Below are positions 12,851-26,046 of a DNA stretch of 64,000 bases, piece after piece. A program made the position numbers and the translations under genes. Position 1 is the first letter of the stretch. Each line of letters opens with the position of its first letter. This DNA is from Strongyloides papillosus (Eukaryota > Nematoda > Chromadorea > Rhabditida > Strongyloididae), in contig SRSI01000048.1 in NCBI GenBank assembly GCA_005656395.1, forward strand, positions 62,001-126,000, read 5' to 3'. The notes below the pieces were generated by a model. That model saw nothing but the letters and a program-made list of their open reading frames with translations, made no database searches and was not told the DNA's origin.

Positions 12851-15550
12851 GGGTGTAATTAATTTATTTCTGATGAAATAAGGCAAACAAATTTTAAACA
12901 ATTGCAATTCTTTTTTCTAACGTAAAAGTAATTCTACTTTTTTCAAAATGAAAAAAATATACAATTTATTTCGTCATCCATATAAAATATGCATCCAAAA
13001 GTATAAATATTAAATAAATCCAATGAATATTTAAAGCATTGAAACAGTTCACACTCAAAAATTTTGCAAAATTTTAATACATTATTTCCATGTATTTATC
13101 CAGAGATATTCGTGTATAAACATTAAAGCCAGCTATTTTTTTGTAAAACATTCCTACGACAATTGTAATGTGTTTAATACACAAGTATTATTATGATGTC
13201 AGTCTAATGGAACGTATAATATTTTCACTTTTCAATTGATATTAATTTTATTTAATATTCAAGAAATTAAATATTTTATTTTAATATTTTTATCCTCAAT
13301 TTAACTATGAAGAATTATAAGATATTAATTAACTTGGATTTGGTATATTTTTTCTCGAATAAATATATTTATTTCGTGAAGAGTTTTATAGTCTATAATT
13401 TAATATCTCAAAATGCAATATTTATTTATTTAATAAATTTATTAACATTATAGTGAAATATCTTTAATAGTATTATTTTTGGTATTAAAATATTTCTAGT
13501 AATTATGAAAATTATTTTTAATTTCTGGATAAATATTTAATGATTCAACTTTTTGTCTTTATCATACGATTAAAAAAATTCACTTTCATATTTTTAACAA
13601 ATAAAATGAAACTTTAAAAATAGAAAATAATTTATAATTATATGATTATTTATGATAAATTATTTTGGTTTATGGTATTTCCAAAGTATATAACTATACT
13701 TATCAAATAATTTATGCATATTATCATTATTTTAAAATATAATTGCTTTGTTTTTCAAATCTAAAAATAATAGTTGTATTTTTTCTATACCTTTTATTAA
13801 AAAAAATAATAATATATTATTAAAATAATTTTTTTTACATTGCAGCTTAAGTATCAAAAAAACAATTTTAAATTATAAATTATATTTATTTTGTTGGGAG
13901 ACTTTTGTATATATCTTGGTTTTTTAGAACTAAAGTAATTTATGCAATTCCTGGTATTAAAATTTAAATTTATTTTCAAGAATTTGTTAGTTATCCCTAA
14001 TTATATTATTATGAAATAAGTAGATAATGATGAAATAAATATTTTACTTAACTTAAACACATTTTTTATTGTCTTTCCTAATAATAAATTCACAATATAG
14101 TAGTTTACAATGAATAAGTAACTTTTTGTATAATTTTCTATAATGCTTTCTTGTTAATTTATTTTTAGATTCTGCCGAATGGGTTTTAGCACTTTTTTTA
14201 AAATTCTTCTTATTTACCAAATTTTGTAGTATTTAAATTTAAATTATTACATACATTTTTAAAATAAAATACGTTAGACCTTTTAAGAAAATATATTATA
14301 ATGACTTCTTGTATAAATGTAATCTTAAAATACTTTCACTTAATTTATAATTTTATGTCTTTAATTGAAATTAACTAATATTATCCCTTTTTTCTTATGA
14401 AAAATTTCAAAAACAAATTTTTCTTCAAACAACATAACAACGTATTTTTTAATTGTAATTGACTTCCTTTTGTGTAATTTTACTATCTTATTCATTCTTA
14501 ATTTTATTTTCTTTGTTTATTCTTTTATATAATGTAATTAAAAATAGCTAATGAAAGATAATTATTGGTTGTATTGTAAGATAGACGAAGAAATTCCTCC
14601 TAATAAAACTATAAACTTTGAAGGTAAATTTAAGAATAATATAAATTATTTTTTCCAGATTTGTCAAGACATTGAGTATGATATTTTTTAACTTTTAATA
14701 TATACACATAATCATAAAATTGAATAATGCATATATTTACTCTTAAAGATATCCCTTATAAATTATTAAAAATAAAGCTCATATTATTAATCATTTTGTC
14801 AAATAGTAAAAATAATTGCTTTTGAACAAGCTATTATAAATTATTATATGATATTACATTAATAGTTAAATTTTTATTTGAGATTTTATACAATATTTTT
14901 AAAATTATTCCTATCAAAAATATATCATTTTAAAAACTCTTTTAACATTTTAAAACTCTTTTTAAATGTACATAAAATGTATTATACACCCAATATGTTA
15001 TTTAATCATGGAAAAATTTAAAAAGTCTTAGATTAATTTAAAGAATGAAATAAGTATTTTTTTAGTTATGATAAGAAATGTAAATAACTATTGAAACCCT
15101 TCTGTATCTTATTTAATATAACTACTTCTGTTGCTAATAAAAATTAATTAAATCTTCAATTATTATTAATTCAAACAAATCATTGTAATGTAAATATAAT
15201 AATAATGTATTTTAAAAGAAATATATATTATTTTAACGTGAATTAAGTGTTTTTTTAATAATGACAACATCCATTTACTATGTTAATTATTCGAAAACAT
15301 ATAACTTTCGAAATAGAATGTACTTTTATATTATTTTTTTGATGGACATTCTATAAAATAAAACGTATTTTTATTCTATTTGTATAAATTTTCAATAATC
15401 TATATTTTGTTATTTTTAGCATACATAGTTGTGTATTTTACATTTTTTAATCTTCTTATTCTTAGAGGATTGAAATTATAAATACATCCATTTTGATATT
15501 ATTATTTAACAAAAAAATCTTTTTCATAAAATTTCAATATAAACATTCAA
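12851..15550. other. Extremely AT-rich intergenic region upstream of the globin gene
   Basis: About 2.7 kb with long A and T runs, no open frame of interest on either strand and no recognised repeat family or RNA gene. The part nearest 15551 is presumably the globin promoter, but no specific element stands out. Confidence 0.5.
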
Positions 15551-16625
15551 ATGACTTGTCCCAATGAAACTAAAACATTTAGACAATATTTTGAAAAAAC
15601 GGAAAAGCCAAATTTACCAATTGATCTTCGAGTCAATAACTGCTATGTAAACTTGGGAAATGAAGATGAAACAATAAAAACAAATATAAGAAAAAAATCG
15701 ACACCTAATTCATATAATTCTAATAAGAAATTATCTACACCCACCAGGCCTGCAAGTTTATCTTTATATTTCGAAACCATGTTTTGCTTAAAAAAAATCC
15801 AATATTCTGACTTTATTTTTTTAATAATATAATTTTTGATTTCAGAAATTATCTGCCTCCTCGTTCTTAATGCCATTCTCACAGAATTATAACTCAATAC
15901 ACAATCTTCATAATAACGAAGAACACGGTAATGTAAACAAAATGACAGGAAATGGAAAACAAAGTTTATGTGCTTCACAACCACTTCGAAGATGTAGATC
16001 AGCCTCACCAGGACAAGTTGTTACAAAAATGTTATGTAATTTGAGTAATGACCAACAAGCACTTATTAGGTAAAAATTTATAAAATAATTACCATGATAA
16101 TTTATTTATAAATCGATTTATTATATTTATAGAAAATCTTGGCGTCGTGTCCCTAAGCAAAGTATTGGGAAAGTCATTTACCAAAAAATGTGCCAAAAAT
16201 GTCCGGAATTAAAAAATTTTCTGTCAACTGATAATAATTGTGTTGAGAGGCACTTTAAATATTTTGGTGATATGATACAATGTACTGTTGATTCATTAAA
16301 TGATCTAGATACTGCACTATATCCATGGTTAAATGTCATTGGAAGTGGTCATGGTGGTTTTGCTATCACAACCACACATTGGGATGCTTTTGGTGAAGCA
16401 TTAATAAGTTCCATAAAACAGTGGATTTTGACAGGAAAAGATCATAAAGAGACAGTGCGTGCTTGGATGAAATTAAGTTGTTCCTTAATTGATACACTAG
16501 CAGCAGCATCAAGAAATAATAATATCGCTAATCCTAGACTTCAATTATTATCAACACTCCCACCTACTGGTGGTACGTCACCTTTGCACTCTCCAACATC
16601 ATCAAAATATGATAATATAACTTAA
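15551..16625 (+). CDS. Divergent nematode globin
   Basis: Exons 15551-15751, 15846-16069 and 16133-16625 give 305 aa. The first 140 residues are polar and low complexity, with many Asn, Ser and Thr. A globin fold then starts with DQQALIRKSWRRVPK (helix A). KMCQKCPELKNF is the helix B/C region, VERHFKYFGDMIQCTVDSL is helix E, and VIGSGHGGFAI carries the probable proximal F8 histidine, His215. HWDAFGEALISSIKQWI then RAWMKLSCSLIDTLA are helices G and H. Nematodes encode many such neuronal globins with long extensions; roles range from oxygen sensing to redox signalling, and the exact orthologue cannot be told from sequence alone. Intron 1 (15752-15845) keeps the frame only with a GC donor (gcaagt) and an ordinary tttcag acceptor. 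No myristoylation motif is present (start is MTCPN). Confidence 0.82.
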
Positions 16626-17851
16626 GTTTATATGAACTCACTATGACAATAATGTAATTATCTTTTTAAAAGAAATGATTTGTATATATTTTAGTTTATT
16701 TTAGTGAAAAATATTATATAAAATTAATAATATTTTTATATAATTAAACTTAAACTATCAATTGGTATTTAATCATTTAAAGTTTATTATAAGTTTATAA
16801 TTTAAAGATGATACCAAAAAAATTCTTGAAATATTCTTCTAAAATATTGTTCTTTAATTAATAAAGTTATTTTACATTGTCTAATGTTTGATTTATCAAA
16901 ACTAAAAAATAATGAGAGGGATAACGGAGGTTTTATTTGACATTTAAATTCGACCTGGTACCCTAATAACCTATTTAAGAGATAAAAAATTTTAATCTCT
17001 AAAGAGCAGTTAATCAAGAAGTAGCTTTATTTATATTTTGAAGAAGAGTTTTCTTAATAATAATAATTAATTTTTATGGAAAAAATGTAATTTGATATTT
17101 TTTAACGTTTTTTTATAGCGAAAGGGAAAGTAGAAATCAATTATTTATTTATTAATAAAAAAGTATGCCAATATGTTCTTAAGAATTTTTTATAGCCAAA
17201 ATTAATTAAAAAACATCTATTCTCTTAATTATATATTATTAAGTAATAACATGCATGAATATATAATTATTTAAGTATATTTATATATGCAATATTTATT
17301 CCACAGATTACATTTGTGTCATTAAAAAGACTTCATAGACGATATTTTAGATGTCACCTTTGATAACGCCTTGTCCTATAATAAAGTACCTTGATAACCT
17401 AATTTTACTTTTCACGACAACAAAAGTTCGATTAAACTAGGATTCAACGATAGAAAAGTTACTGTACTGCTAAATAAAATCATTATGTAATGATAATAAA
17501 TAATGAATTTTTATATAATTGTTAACTTTATAACAAATGAAAATTCATATCTCATATAGAATGGTATCTCTTGACCTTTCTCTGGATATATCTGGATAAA
17601 TATTTATTTCTTTTATACAATTAATTTTATATCTCTTTGCTTGTAAACTACTAATATTATACTATTAAAATTGGAATATATAAATTATTATTTCAAATGA
17701 TTTGATAAAAAAGTAGATTTTTTTCGTTTTAACTGTTAAAAATAATTATCAATAATTTTATTTTTTAATTAGAAAGGATTATTTAATTTTTTTAATCTAT
17801 TTTTCTTTTTAGTTACTGGGACTTACGTAATATTTATCCTCATAAAAATCC
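16626..17851. other. Intergenic region between globin and NR6-type receptor
   Basis: About 1.2 kb of AT-rich sequence. The only sizeable open frame (16802-17017, minus) shows no domain or splice context. It should hold the globin 3' UTR and the promoter of the receptor gene, but no distinct element is recognised. Confidence 0.45.
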
Positions 17852-20800
17852 ATGAATTATTTACAACATCACCTAAAAAATTCTTTAAAAACAGAAGATT
17901 TATCTAATAATACATTTAACTCTACAAACTTTATTATAAATAATAAGTTTAATAATCAATTCCCAATTAGATTACCTGTAATTACTTATTATGGTACTTC
18001 ATTAAATTATGAATTTTCTGTTATGTCTAACAGTATACAGGCACCATCTAATACATTAAAACCATATCATAATAACAATCTAAACCAAAACACAGCATTA
18101 GCACTTTATTACTATTATTTACAAAATTCAACTACCTCACAAAATGATATATTAAATCCACAACATTTTATTGAAAGTAATAAATTTAATCAAAAAGTTT
18201 TTGAAAATTTAATATTAAAATCCTATTATCCACCAGACTTGCCATCATCTCCTACAAATAACAAAGAAACTTCTACTAAAGATTCTTATATAAAGTTATT
18301 AGATTATTCTAATAAAAAAAAAGCAAAAAAGTTGTAAGGATGATGCGCCAATATCAAATACGAATGATCCAGATAATCTATTATTATATAATTTGTATGT
18401 TTTGACTAATACTAAATATATTTATGAATAATTATTAATAATAGTTCTTCGACAATTACAGTAATTATTATTATCCTTTTAGAAAATATCCATTTTTATG
18501 TAATGATTTTACATATAAACCAAACTTAAATGATCCAAAAATGGCACAAACCAAAAATAAATCTCCGTTAAAAATACCTACATCACCTTTAGAAGATAAA
18601 ATTTATAATAATTCACTTTCTCTTACACCCATTGAAAAATTTAGTTGGGTAAGACATTACGGCATAGATATTGAAAATTTATATGAATATAATAATTGTA
18701 GTGAAGAAATAAATAATTATGATATAACTTCAACATCAAATAAATACGCTTTTTAAAAATGAAATAGATCGTGAAAATTTTATATGTGCCATTTGTGGTG
18801 ATAAATCATCTGGCCTCCATTATGGTATATATACATGTGAAGGGTAAGTTTTAAATTATAAATTTTTAATCTAAAAATGTATTAATCATTTATTTATTTA
18901 AAAAATGATAATATTAAAAAATATTTATTAAATTGATACATGTGTTTTTAAAAAATTCTATTATAATATTAAAAATCGGCACTATAAAATATTAATCATA
19001 AAAATTACGATATTAATTTTTGATAAAAAATAAAATAAAAATATAAAATTTAAATTTAAAAGTGCTATTAGTGATAATTAAAATGCCATTTAGAATTTAG
19101 ACATCGTTTCAGGCACATACTTCCACCAAGGTCACCATAGTTCATATTAAATTTTCTCTCGCGGTCTTTTATTTTATACTTTATCAAGTTTAGTACAATC
19201 TTATAATGATAACTCAAAATGAAACAATACCGCGCAACACCTTTGCCCTTTGTACCATCCTACATCATGTTCTGATAGTCATAGTGCCAGCTGGTATTTT
19301 GAAGCGTATAAAAATAAATAAGAAGGATGAATGCGATATGGGATATGAGATTTGGTATCTAGTTTAGATAATATTATTATTTCTTAAAACATGTTTTCAT
19401 CTAGGACGATTTTGTATTTTTATTTCATGTTCCGTTGTTTTCTTATGTTATTTTATTCTCTTTTCCATTATTAAAACTTTTTCATGTAATAGAAAAAATT
19501 TAAGTATATTATTTTTCAATATAATTAGAAGGATTTAAACATTTCTTACTTTATATCAAATTAAGAACATATTTTGAATAATATTATTTATTGTTTTAAT
19601 AAAAATTTAATAAATAACTACCTTTTATTTTATTCGCCATTTAATTTTAAATAATTTATCACTATATGTATTGGTAGAAATTCATTTTAAATTATTGTTC
19701 ATTATCCATGGTTCTAATGTGCCAGATCATTCACTCCTTACATCTGTCGTGGTGCTTCTCGTGCCAGGCTATTCCAGTCTACTTCCAGCTGTCTCAGTAC
19801 ACATTTTCCTCCAGTTTATTACTTTACTAGATATTAGTTAGCCACATTATATTCAAATCCAGTAGCACGACCAAAAGTTTAATTTATATTTTGCTTTAAC
19901 TTTTAAAAAATTTTCAATATTATTATAATAATTTATATGTAAAAAATTATATTATTTTTTAACATAAAAACTTTATATATTTCAGTGTATAGAATATAAT
20001 ATTATTCTTTGTTGTTTATCACTTCTAAATATTGGTAAATTATTTTTTATATACTTTTATACTACATTTTATAAACATATATGACAATTACTAACTGATT
20101 TTTTTTCCATCCTATTTATTTTTTTTGTATAATATCTTTTAATTTTTTTCCAATAAATAAATGTAGATCAAATAATTCTACTTAAAATTTTTTATATATT
20201 TATTTACATTTATTTATCCAAATTAAACTTTTTTCAACCAAAAATATAATAAGATAATTGTTATATGAATTATTTAGAATAAATTTAATATAAATGTACT
20301 AATATTACCCTTATATAATATAATTAGCAGTCAATTGTTGAGTTCAATTACCCATTAATGTATAAATTTTTACAGACAGTCCATCCCAAAAGTAATATCC
20401 TTTCTTGTCCTTGTCCCGGTGACACGCTTTCAACTTCTTTGCAACCTCCAATGAGGATAACTTTTTGGAGGACATTAAATACTTTTTTCATACCATATTC
20501 ATTATATAAAGTACCTGCCGACCTTCTTCACCCATATAATTTTTACCAAAATCATTTAGCCTTTTTGAATGATTTTCTTATAGGAGCTATCATTTTATAT
20601 TGTACAATTCGTCTACCTATTAATGTAACTCCAAATATTTTCTTTTATCATTCCACCTGCAATATTATAATAAAATGTGTTAACACGCACCAAATTTAAA
20701 TAATTTTCTATTATATTTTCTCATATTGTCAAGGTGAAGCGTCTGGTACCTGGGCAGGATATTAAATGAATGATGTTCTGTAGTTGCCAATAATCAGGTC

Positions 20801-22961
20801 ATGTCATTACTGACCCAGAAAGCTAAGTTGAAATGGTAAAATAGCTTGTTGTTTAAGAAATCCGCCAAAGTTCATATTGTCATTTTTCATACCATCTAAT
20901 TTATTATATATAAATGATAAATATATAAAAAAAATTAGTCTATTTTTTGTGACTAAAATTTTTTTTTCATTTTAACATTTCGACACATGATATATATTTA
21001 TTATATACATATATTATTTTTTTTGTTTAATTAAATTGCTTCTATATTAAGGCATAGCTAGTTTTATAACATAATGGTCATTGTCAAAAATTATCTAAAC
21101 TGTTTTTTGGAATACATTCTTTTAAACTTGTTTTTAATGACATTTTAATAATATTTTTACAATAGAATAAAACTTTTAAAATCACTTATCTATAATTATA
21201 GATATATAAAAGATATTATAAATATATATTTAAAAAAATAACCATGAAAAATATTAAAAGGCATATTTCGGTGATATATCACTTTTAATGATATTATCAT
21301 GTTTTTTTTAATAAATCTACGTAAATCATTTTTTTTTTCTTATTTGTTGTCTTTTTTTCACATAATTTAAAAATTATTTTTATTTATAGTTGCAAAGGCT
21401 TCTTCAAACGCACTGTTCAAAACAAACGCGTATATTCTTGTGTCAGTGGCAGCGGATGCTGTCCAATGACTAAAGAACATAGAAATCGTTGTCAATACTG
21501 TAGATTCAAAAAGTGTCTTAAGAAAGGAATGGTTTTAGAAGCAGTGCGAGAAGACAGAATGCCTGGAGGTCGTAATGGAAGTGCGATCTATAATTTATAT
21601 AAGTTAAAATATCGGAAAAATAAACGAAGTAGTGGTAGTGAAATGAAGGATGATAATAGTGATAAAAATAATTGTTTATTAAATTTAAATAGTTGTGAGG
21701 AAGGTGATGGTAGTAGATTACCTAGAAAATGGTCACGTCAAGAGGTTCCAGAAATTTGTTCACCATCTCAATCCAGTAGTTCTATTAGTTCAATAAGTCC
21801 ATCCGAAATAACGAAGCATTTACCTGCAGCTCCAAGTATTGAAAGTGTCTGTGATCCTGAAAGTATAGAGAGATTTAAAGCAACACCTACACCAAGGAAT
21901 TTAATTCATGAAATGATGGAAATTGATAGATTAGATTCACTAATAAATCTTAAGGGATTACGTGTAGCTAGTAATAATGCATTATTAAATCAAGAGGAAG
22001 AACCTATACCAGCATGTCAAAGATTATCAAGAATAGGTGATGAGATTGTTGAACAACTTGTTGAATGGACAAAAATGTTACCATTTTATAATGATTTACC
22101 TGTTGAGATTCATACACATTTACTAACACAACGTTGGGCTGAATTAGTAAGTGTATAAAAGAGTGATAATATTATAATTAATTAATTCATTTATAGGTAT
22201 TATTATCAGCATGTTATTATGCTATTTCAAATTGTTCCCCAGTCAGCGAAAATAACATATCAACGATAGTAATTAAAAAAGATAATCATAACTATTTATC
22301 TCATTCACCATTATCACATTCCTCATCATCATCAATTTTCTCGGAAGATGATCTTACACCAACCAATTTTTACAATAATATATCATCTACATCAGTAAAT
22401 GGGTTGACGGAGGGTCATGATGAAATATCTTTTTCAGATCCATCAATTAATTTGGTGATACTTCAAAAAAGATTATCATTGATAATGCATAAAGATATTC
22501 CAATGGAACATGTAGTAACTGAAGCTGGACCACTCGTTGAAAAATTTACTGCTTTATTGAATTCATTTGCCAAATTAAAAATTACTTATGAGGCATATGT
22601 TTGTTTGAAAGCAATTACCCTCCTTCATTATACACCACCATCGGGTAGTGTAGGTAAAATTGGAACGGCAAATGATAATAATGGAAGATCCAATCAAATG
22701 TCAAATATTAAGAAAGTCAGTATAATTCAAGATCAATTTGTTAAAGCTCTCCAAATTCATTTATCTCAATGTGAAGATGGACCTAGGTTAACTGATATTT
22801 TAACATGGCTTCCAATGCTCCATCAGGCATCATCTGTTCTCCTACATTCAAAAATGTTTTATGTCCCTTTCCTAATATGTAAAAGTCCACAATCAATTGC
22901 CGCTAGCTCTATTAATAATGTTAATACTGAAAGTATATCAGATACAGATTCTGAAAAGTGA
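17852..22961 (+). CDS. nhr-91: Nuclear hormone receptor of the NR6/HR4 (GCNF) class
   Basis: Exons 17852-18333, 18483-18697 (or -18700), 18768-18843, 21390-22146 and 22197-22961 give about 764 aa. After a long Asn-rich N terminus, the DNA-binding domain (about 239-305) reads [20 protein letters not shown], then [17 protein letters not shown] and [17 protein letters not shown], followed by [20 protein letters not shown]. That C-terminal extension is the signature of Drosophila HR4 and vertebrate GCNF; C. elegans NHR-91 is the matching receptor. These bind extended AGGTCA half-sites as monomers or homodimers. The ligand-binding domain is at about 400-764 ([35 protein letters not shown]), interrupted by a Ser-rich insertion. 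Intron 3 is 2546 nt and splits the P-box glycine codon. The exon 2/3 boundary is uncertain: the N-terminal frame and the DNA-binding frame differ by one base at about 18750. The N-terminal start is a best guess. Confidence 0.85.
18844..21389 (+). other. 2546-nt intron inside the NR6 receptor DNA-binding domain
   Basis: Donor gtaagt follows codon fragment GG of the P-box glycine and acceptor tttatag precedes the T that completes it. Its length is far above the 40-150 nt usual in this window. Unlike nearby introns it has patches of moderate GC, at about 19090-19330, 19720-19830 and 20360-20850. These include CCAAGGTCA at 19127-19135, TCAAGGTGA at 20729-20737 and AGGTCA at 20796-20801, which resemble binding sites of this receptor class. 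A 113-codon open frame (20358-20699, plus) has no recognisable domain and is not counted as a gene. Confidence 0.75.
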
Positions 22962-23384
22962 AAATATCAATTAATTAATGTGTGTTTGTCTAAATATGTT
23001 ACAAAAAAACATATAATACGATGATTTATTGATAATTTTAAATTAGTTTTAAAATTTTTATTTCTTTTTCTTATCAAAACTCACTATCCTTTTATAATAT
23101 CTATTACCAGTCAAGATATATAAGTCTTTCATATGTACATAAATATTGTTATAATTTTAATAATAATTAATTTTTACCCTAGGTATTTTCTTAGGATCTT
23201 TTTTTTATTATTTATATATATTATGTAAATGAATTTATAACTTTTATTTTCTTATCATTTTTATTTAATATAACAAATATTTATTATAATATATATATGT
23301 ATTGAAAAAAAGAATTTACTAAAGAAAAATCTTTACCATATTTAATGATATGTAAAATAAAAAAATATTTTGATAAATGTCTAT
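22962..23384. other. 3' intergenic region between two convergent nuclear receptor genes
   Basis: About 420 nt of AT-rich sequence between the stop of the NR6-type gene (plus) and the stop of the HNF4-like gene (minus). It should carry both 3' UTRs. No other feature is seen. Confidence 0.6.
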
Positions 23385-25414
23385 TTATTGATACCTTCCA
23401 CAGTCAGAAGGTCCGTTTAAAAAGTGATCTTGAACATTAGTTACGCTCCAACTATTTAAAAGTTGTGTATTTACGAAAGTATGTGAAGAAATGTGCTGAT
23501 TTTTGATTCCTTCCATTTCCTGATACCCTTGGATATGATTAATATAATCATTAGTTTTGAGACCATTAAAATAAGAATTATTTATATCTTTCATAGGCAT
23601 TTGTGGGGTCATAATACTGTCAAATGCACCAGTAAATGGATACCCTGGGATTCCTTGTTGCTTTTGACAATGTTGATGATCTACCTGATTAGAATTCTGA
23701 TTAATAATTTTATATAATGCAAGAGGTTGTGTATCATTCGTTGGAGACATCGTTGAAAAGTCATTCTGTACAACATTACTTAATTGTACCTTATCAATAT
23801 TTCCCATTTCTGATACATCCTCATCATTTGCCGTATCATTCGTTAAAATAAATTGTTGGATTAAATTATCAATTTGACTAATTCCTAAGATTTTTTTAAA
23901 AATAAAATTCTCTAATAATACTCCACCAAGAACTTTAGATGTTGTAACAATTGATATAAGAAGATCACACAATCTTGTGGATTCACTTGTAATTTTGTTG
24001 TTAATATAATCAGTTAAAGCTTTCAAGATGCTTCTTTTTATCTCTAAAACATGATTTGATCCATCTTTTGATATTCCTTCGCAGGTATTATTAAATAATG
24101 ACGCTGCTTTTATAGCTACAAATTCTACATCATCCATCTGAAGTCTCTTCATTTCTTCAACCAACTCTTTCATTGTTTTTTCTAAAAAATTAGTACAATA
24201 ATTTCTCTGTTTATAGTCTATACTCTCTTCAATGATGCAGTCATTAATAATATTTAAGTATTCTTCATTAAACATTGAACGGTATCCAAGACATAACATA
24301 AAATGTTGGCATGCAAAGTTTTTAACTAATATAGCTTTATCATCATCGGATAATTTATTAAATGGTTGAAGAGACTTGGACCAATGAATGGTAAGTTGAA
24401 ACATCTCACGAAGTGTCTCTAATACCTCAAGCCTACTTATAACTTTTCCATCCTCTTTAACTAGTTGCTAAAAATATATTGAAATATTAAATTAGGTAAA
24501 TGGAAACTTACCTGATACTCCTTAGTATTATAATAACAATTTGACTTCTTGATACCACTATTTTTTTGGTGCTGCATTATATTTTCACATTTACATAAAT
24601 CTTTCAAGATATCCTTTCCCGATGACCAATCTAATTTGGCTGATGCCATATCTTCAGACTCTATCATGTATCTTATAACATCAAGTGGATTGCTATATCT
24701 ATAGGGCAACTCTGGATATTGTAAATTATAAATATTTGAACTTGAATATTGAATATTATTGAAAGGCGTCCTCCCGCTAGAATCGTTATCCATTTTCATA
24801 TGTTTAACAGGAGTGTTATAAATACTATCAAAACTATTTAAAATCTCTTGACTTTTTTTCCTTTTTCCAATTAGGTCTCTCTCCGCTTGTACAGCATCTA
24901 CTCTCATACCGTGGTCTTTACATTTCTTAAAGCGACAATACCTACAATTAGCTCTGTTCGCTGAAATTAGTAAAAAGAAAAAGTATACTTTGGAGTTTTA
25001 AGAGACAAAACTTACCTTTATTAACGTCACATCTACCCTGATAACGACATGAATATGTATATTGTCTTCTAACAGTCCTTCTAAAAAAACCCTAAAATAA
25101 TTAAAAATAAATTAATCAAATTTATAAAAACACAAAAGTGTAAAAGTGCAATTCCTAACCTTACAACCGTTACATGCTACAACACCGTAATGTTTTCCAG
25201 CTGCCGTATCACCACAAATAAGACAAATCTGGGATCCCTCTATTGTTTCCTCAATTGATGTATTATTAACTGCATTTGAAACTTCTAAAAATATTCTCAT
25301 ATAATAAAAAAAATATATACCTTCTTCATATTTATTTGATGGTCCTGAATTTTCATCAGGAATTATGACATTATCACTAACGTTATTATTTATATTTACT
25401 GACTCCATAAACAA
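23385..25414 (-). CDS. HNF4-related nuclear hormone receptor
   Basis: Exons 25414-25321, 25284-25160, 25091-25016, 24960-24512 and 24467-23385 give 608 aa. The DNA-binding domain (52-118) has both zinc fingers: CLICGDTAAGKHYGVVACNG then CKGFFRRTVRRQYTYSC and CRYCRFKKCKDHGM, followed by AVQAERD as in HNF4. The P-box is CNGCK, the variant common in nematode supplementary receptors, where HNF4 has CDGCK. The ligand-binding domain spans about 230-460 (MFQLTIHWSKSLQPFNKLSDDDKAILVKNF in two pieces is the helix 3-5 region). A 100-residue Asn/Gln-rich tail follows. Nematodes carry a large expansion of HNF4-derived receptors that sense fatty-acid-like or environmental ligands; I cannot name the exact orthologue. 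It converges on the NR6-type gene, so the two receptors are neighbours but in different subfamilies, not tandem duplicates. Confidence 0.88.
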
Positions 25415-26046
25415 ATAATTTTTAAACTAAAAATATACACTTAAATATTAAGAAAAAAATTTTACCAATTAAATTGTGTTTAAAGTAAGTAAAAATATGA
25501 TAACAGAAATGATTTACAGTAACACGTTAATTATTTACAAAAAACATGGGACAACAGTAATTTTATTAGCTAAAAGTGTTAATACTTTATGTCTTACCAA
25601 TATCTTATTACCTGCGAATCAAAAGAAAAACTTTTATAGTGTATGGATCAGAAAAAACCTTTCTCTCTAAACGATATTCACAGAACTTTAATAGCTGTAA
25701 AGTCTTTTACCAATGATAAAAAAAGGACAATAGGTATGTTACTTTATTTCACCAATAATTAAGTGACCAAATATCAATTAGAATGTAAAGTAAAAATTAT
25801 TATACTAGTGAAGAATTTTTTTTATCAATAACAGAACAATTATAATGAGTGAAATAACATTTATTGTACCATGATATCACAAAACAAAATTTGGGGAACT
25901 GATATCAATTATGTTTTTCGTTCAAATGAATGGTGTATTTTCAAATATTGTTATTTTATCAATGGGAAAGGGAAATAATATTGAAAGTTTTGAAATAAAC
26001 ATTTATTTACTATTAAAAACAATTTAATTAATACTGTAAAATTATA
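25415..26046. other. Intergenic region, promoter side of the HNF4-like receptor
   Basis: About 630 nt with no coding support. It holds the 3' UTR of the C16orf89-like gene on the right and the upstream region of the receptor on the left. No element stands out. Confidence 0.5.

Noticed and set aside
17395..17450. T-loop-like word gttcgatt, possible tRNA
   Set aside because: No matching acceptor, D or anticodon arms can be folded around it.
20358..20699. 113-codon plus-strand frame inside the receptor intron
   Set aside because: No domain, no signal peptide, no splice or start context, and it lies within an intron needed to join the zinc-finger halves.
22962..25414. Idea that the two neighbouring nuclear receptors are tandem duplicates
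   Set aside because: They belong to different subfamilies (NR6/HR4 versus HNF4-derived), differ in P-box and intron positions, and face each other.
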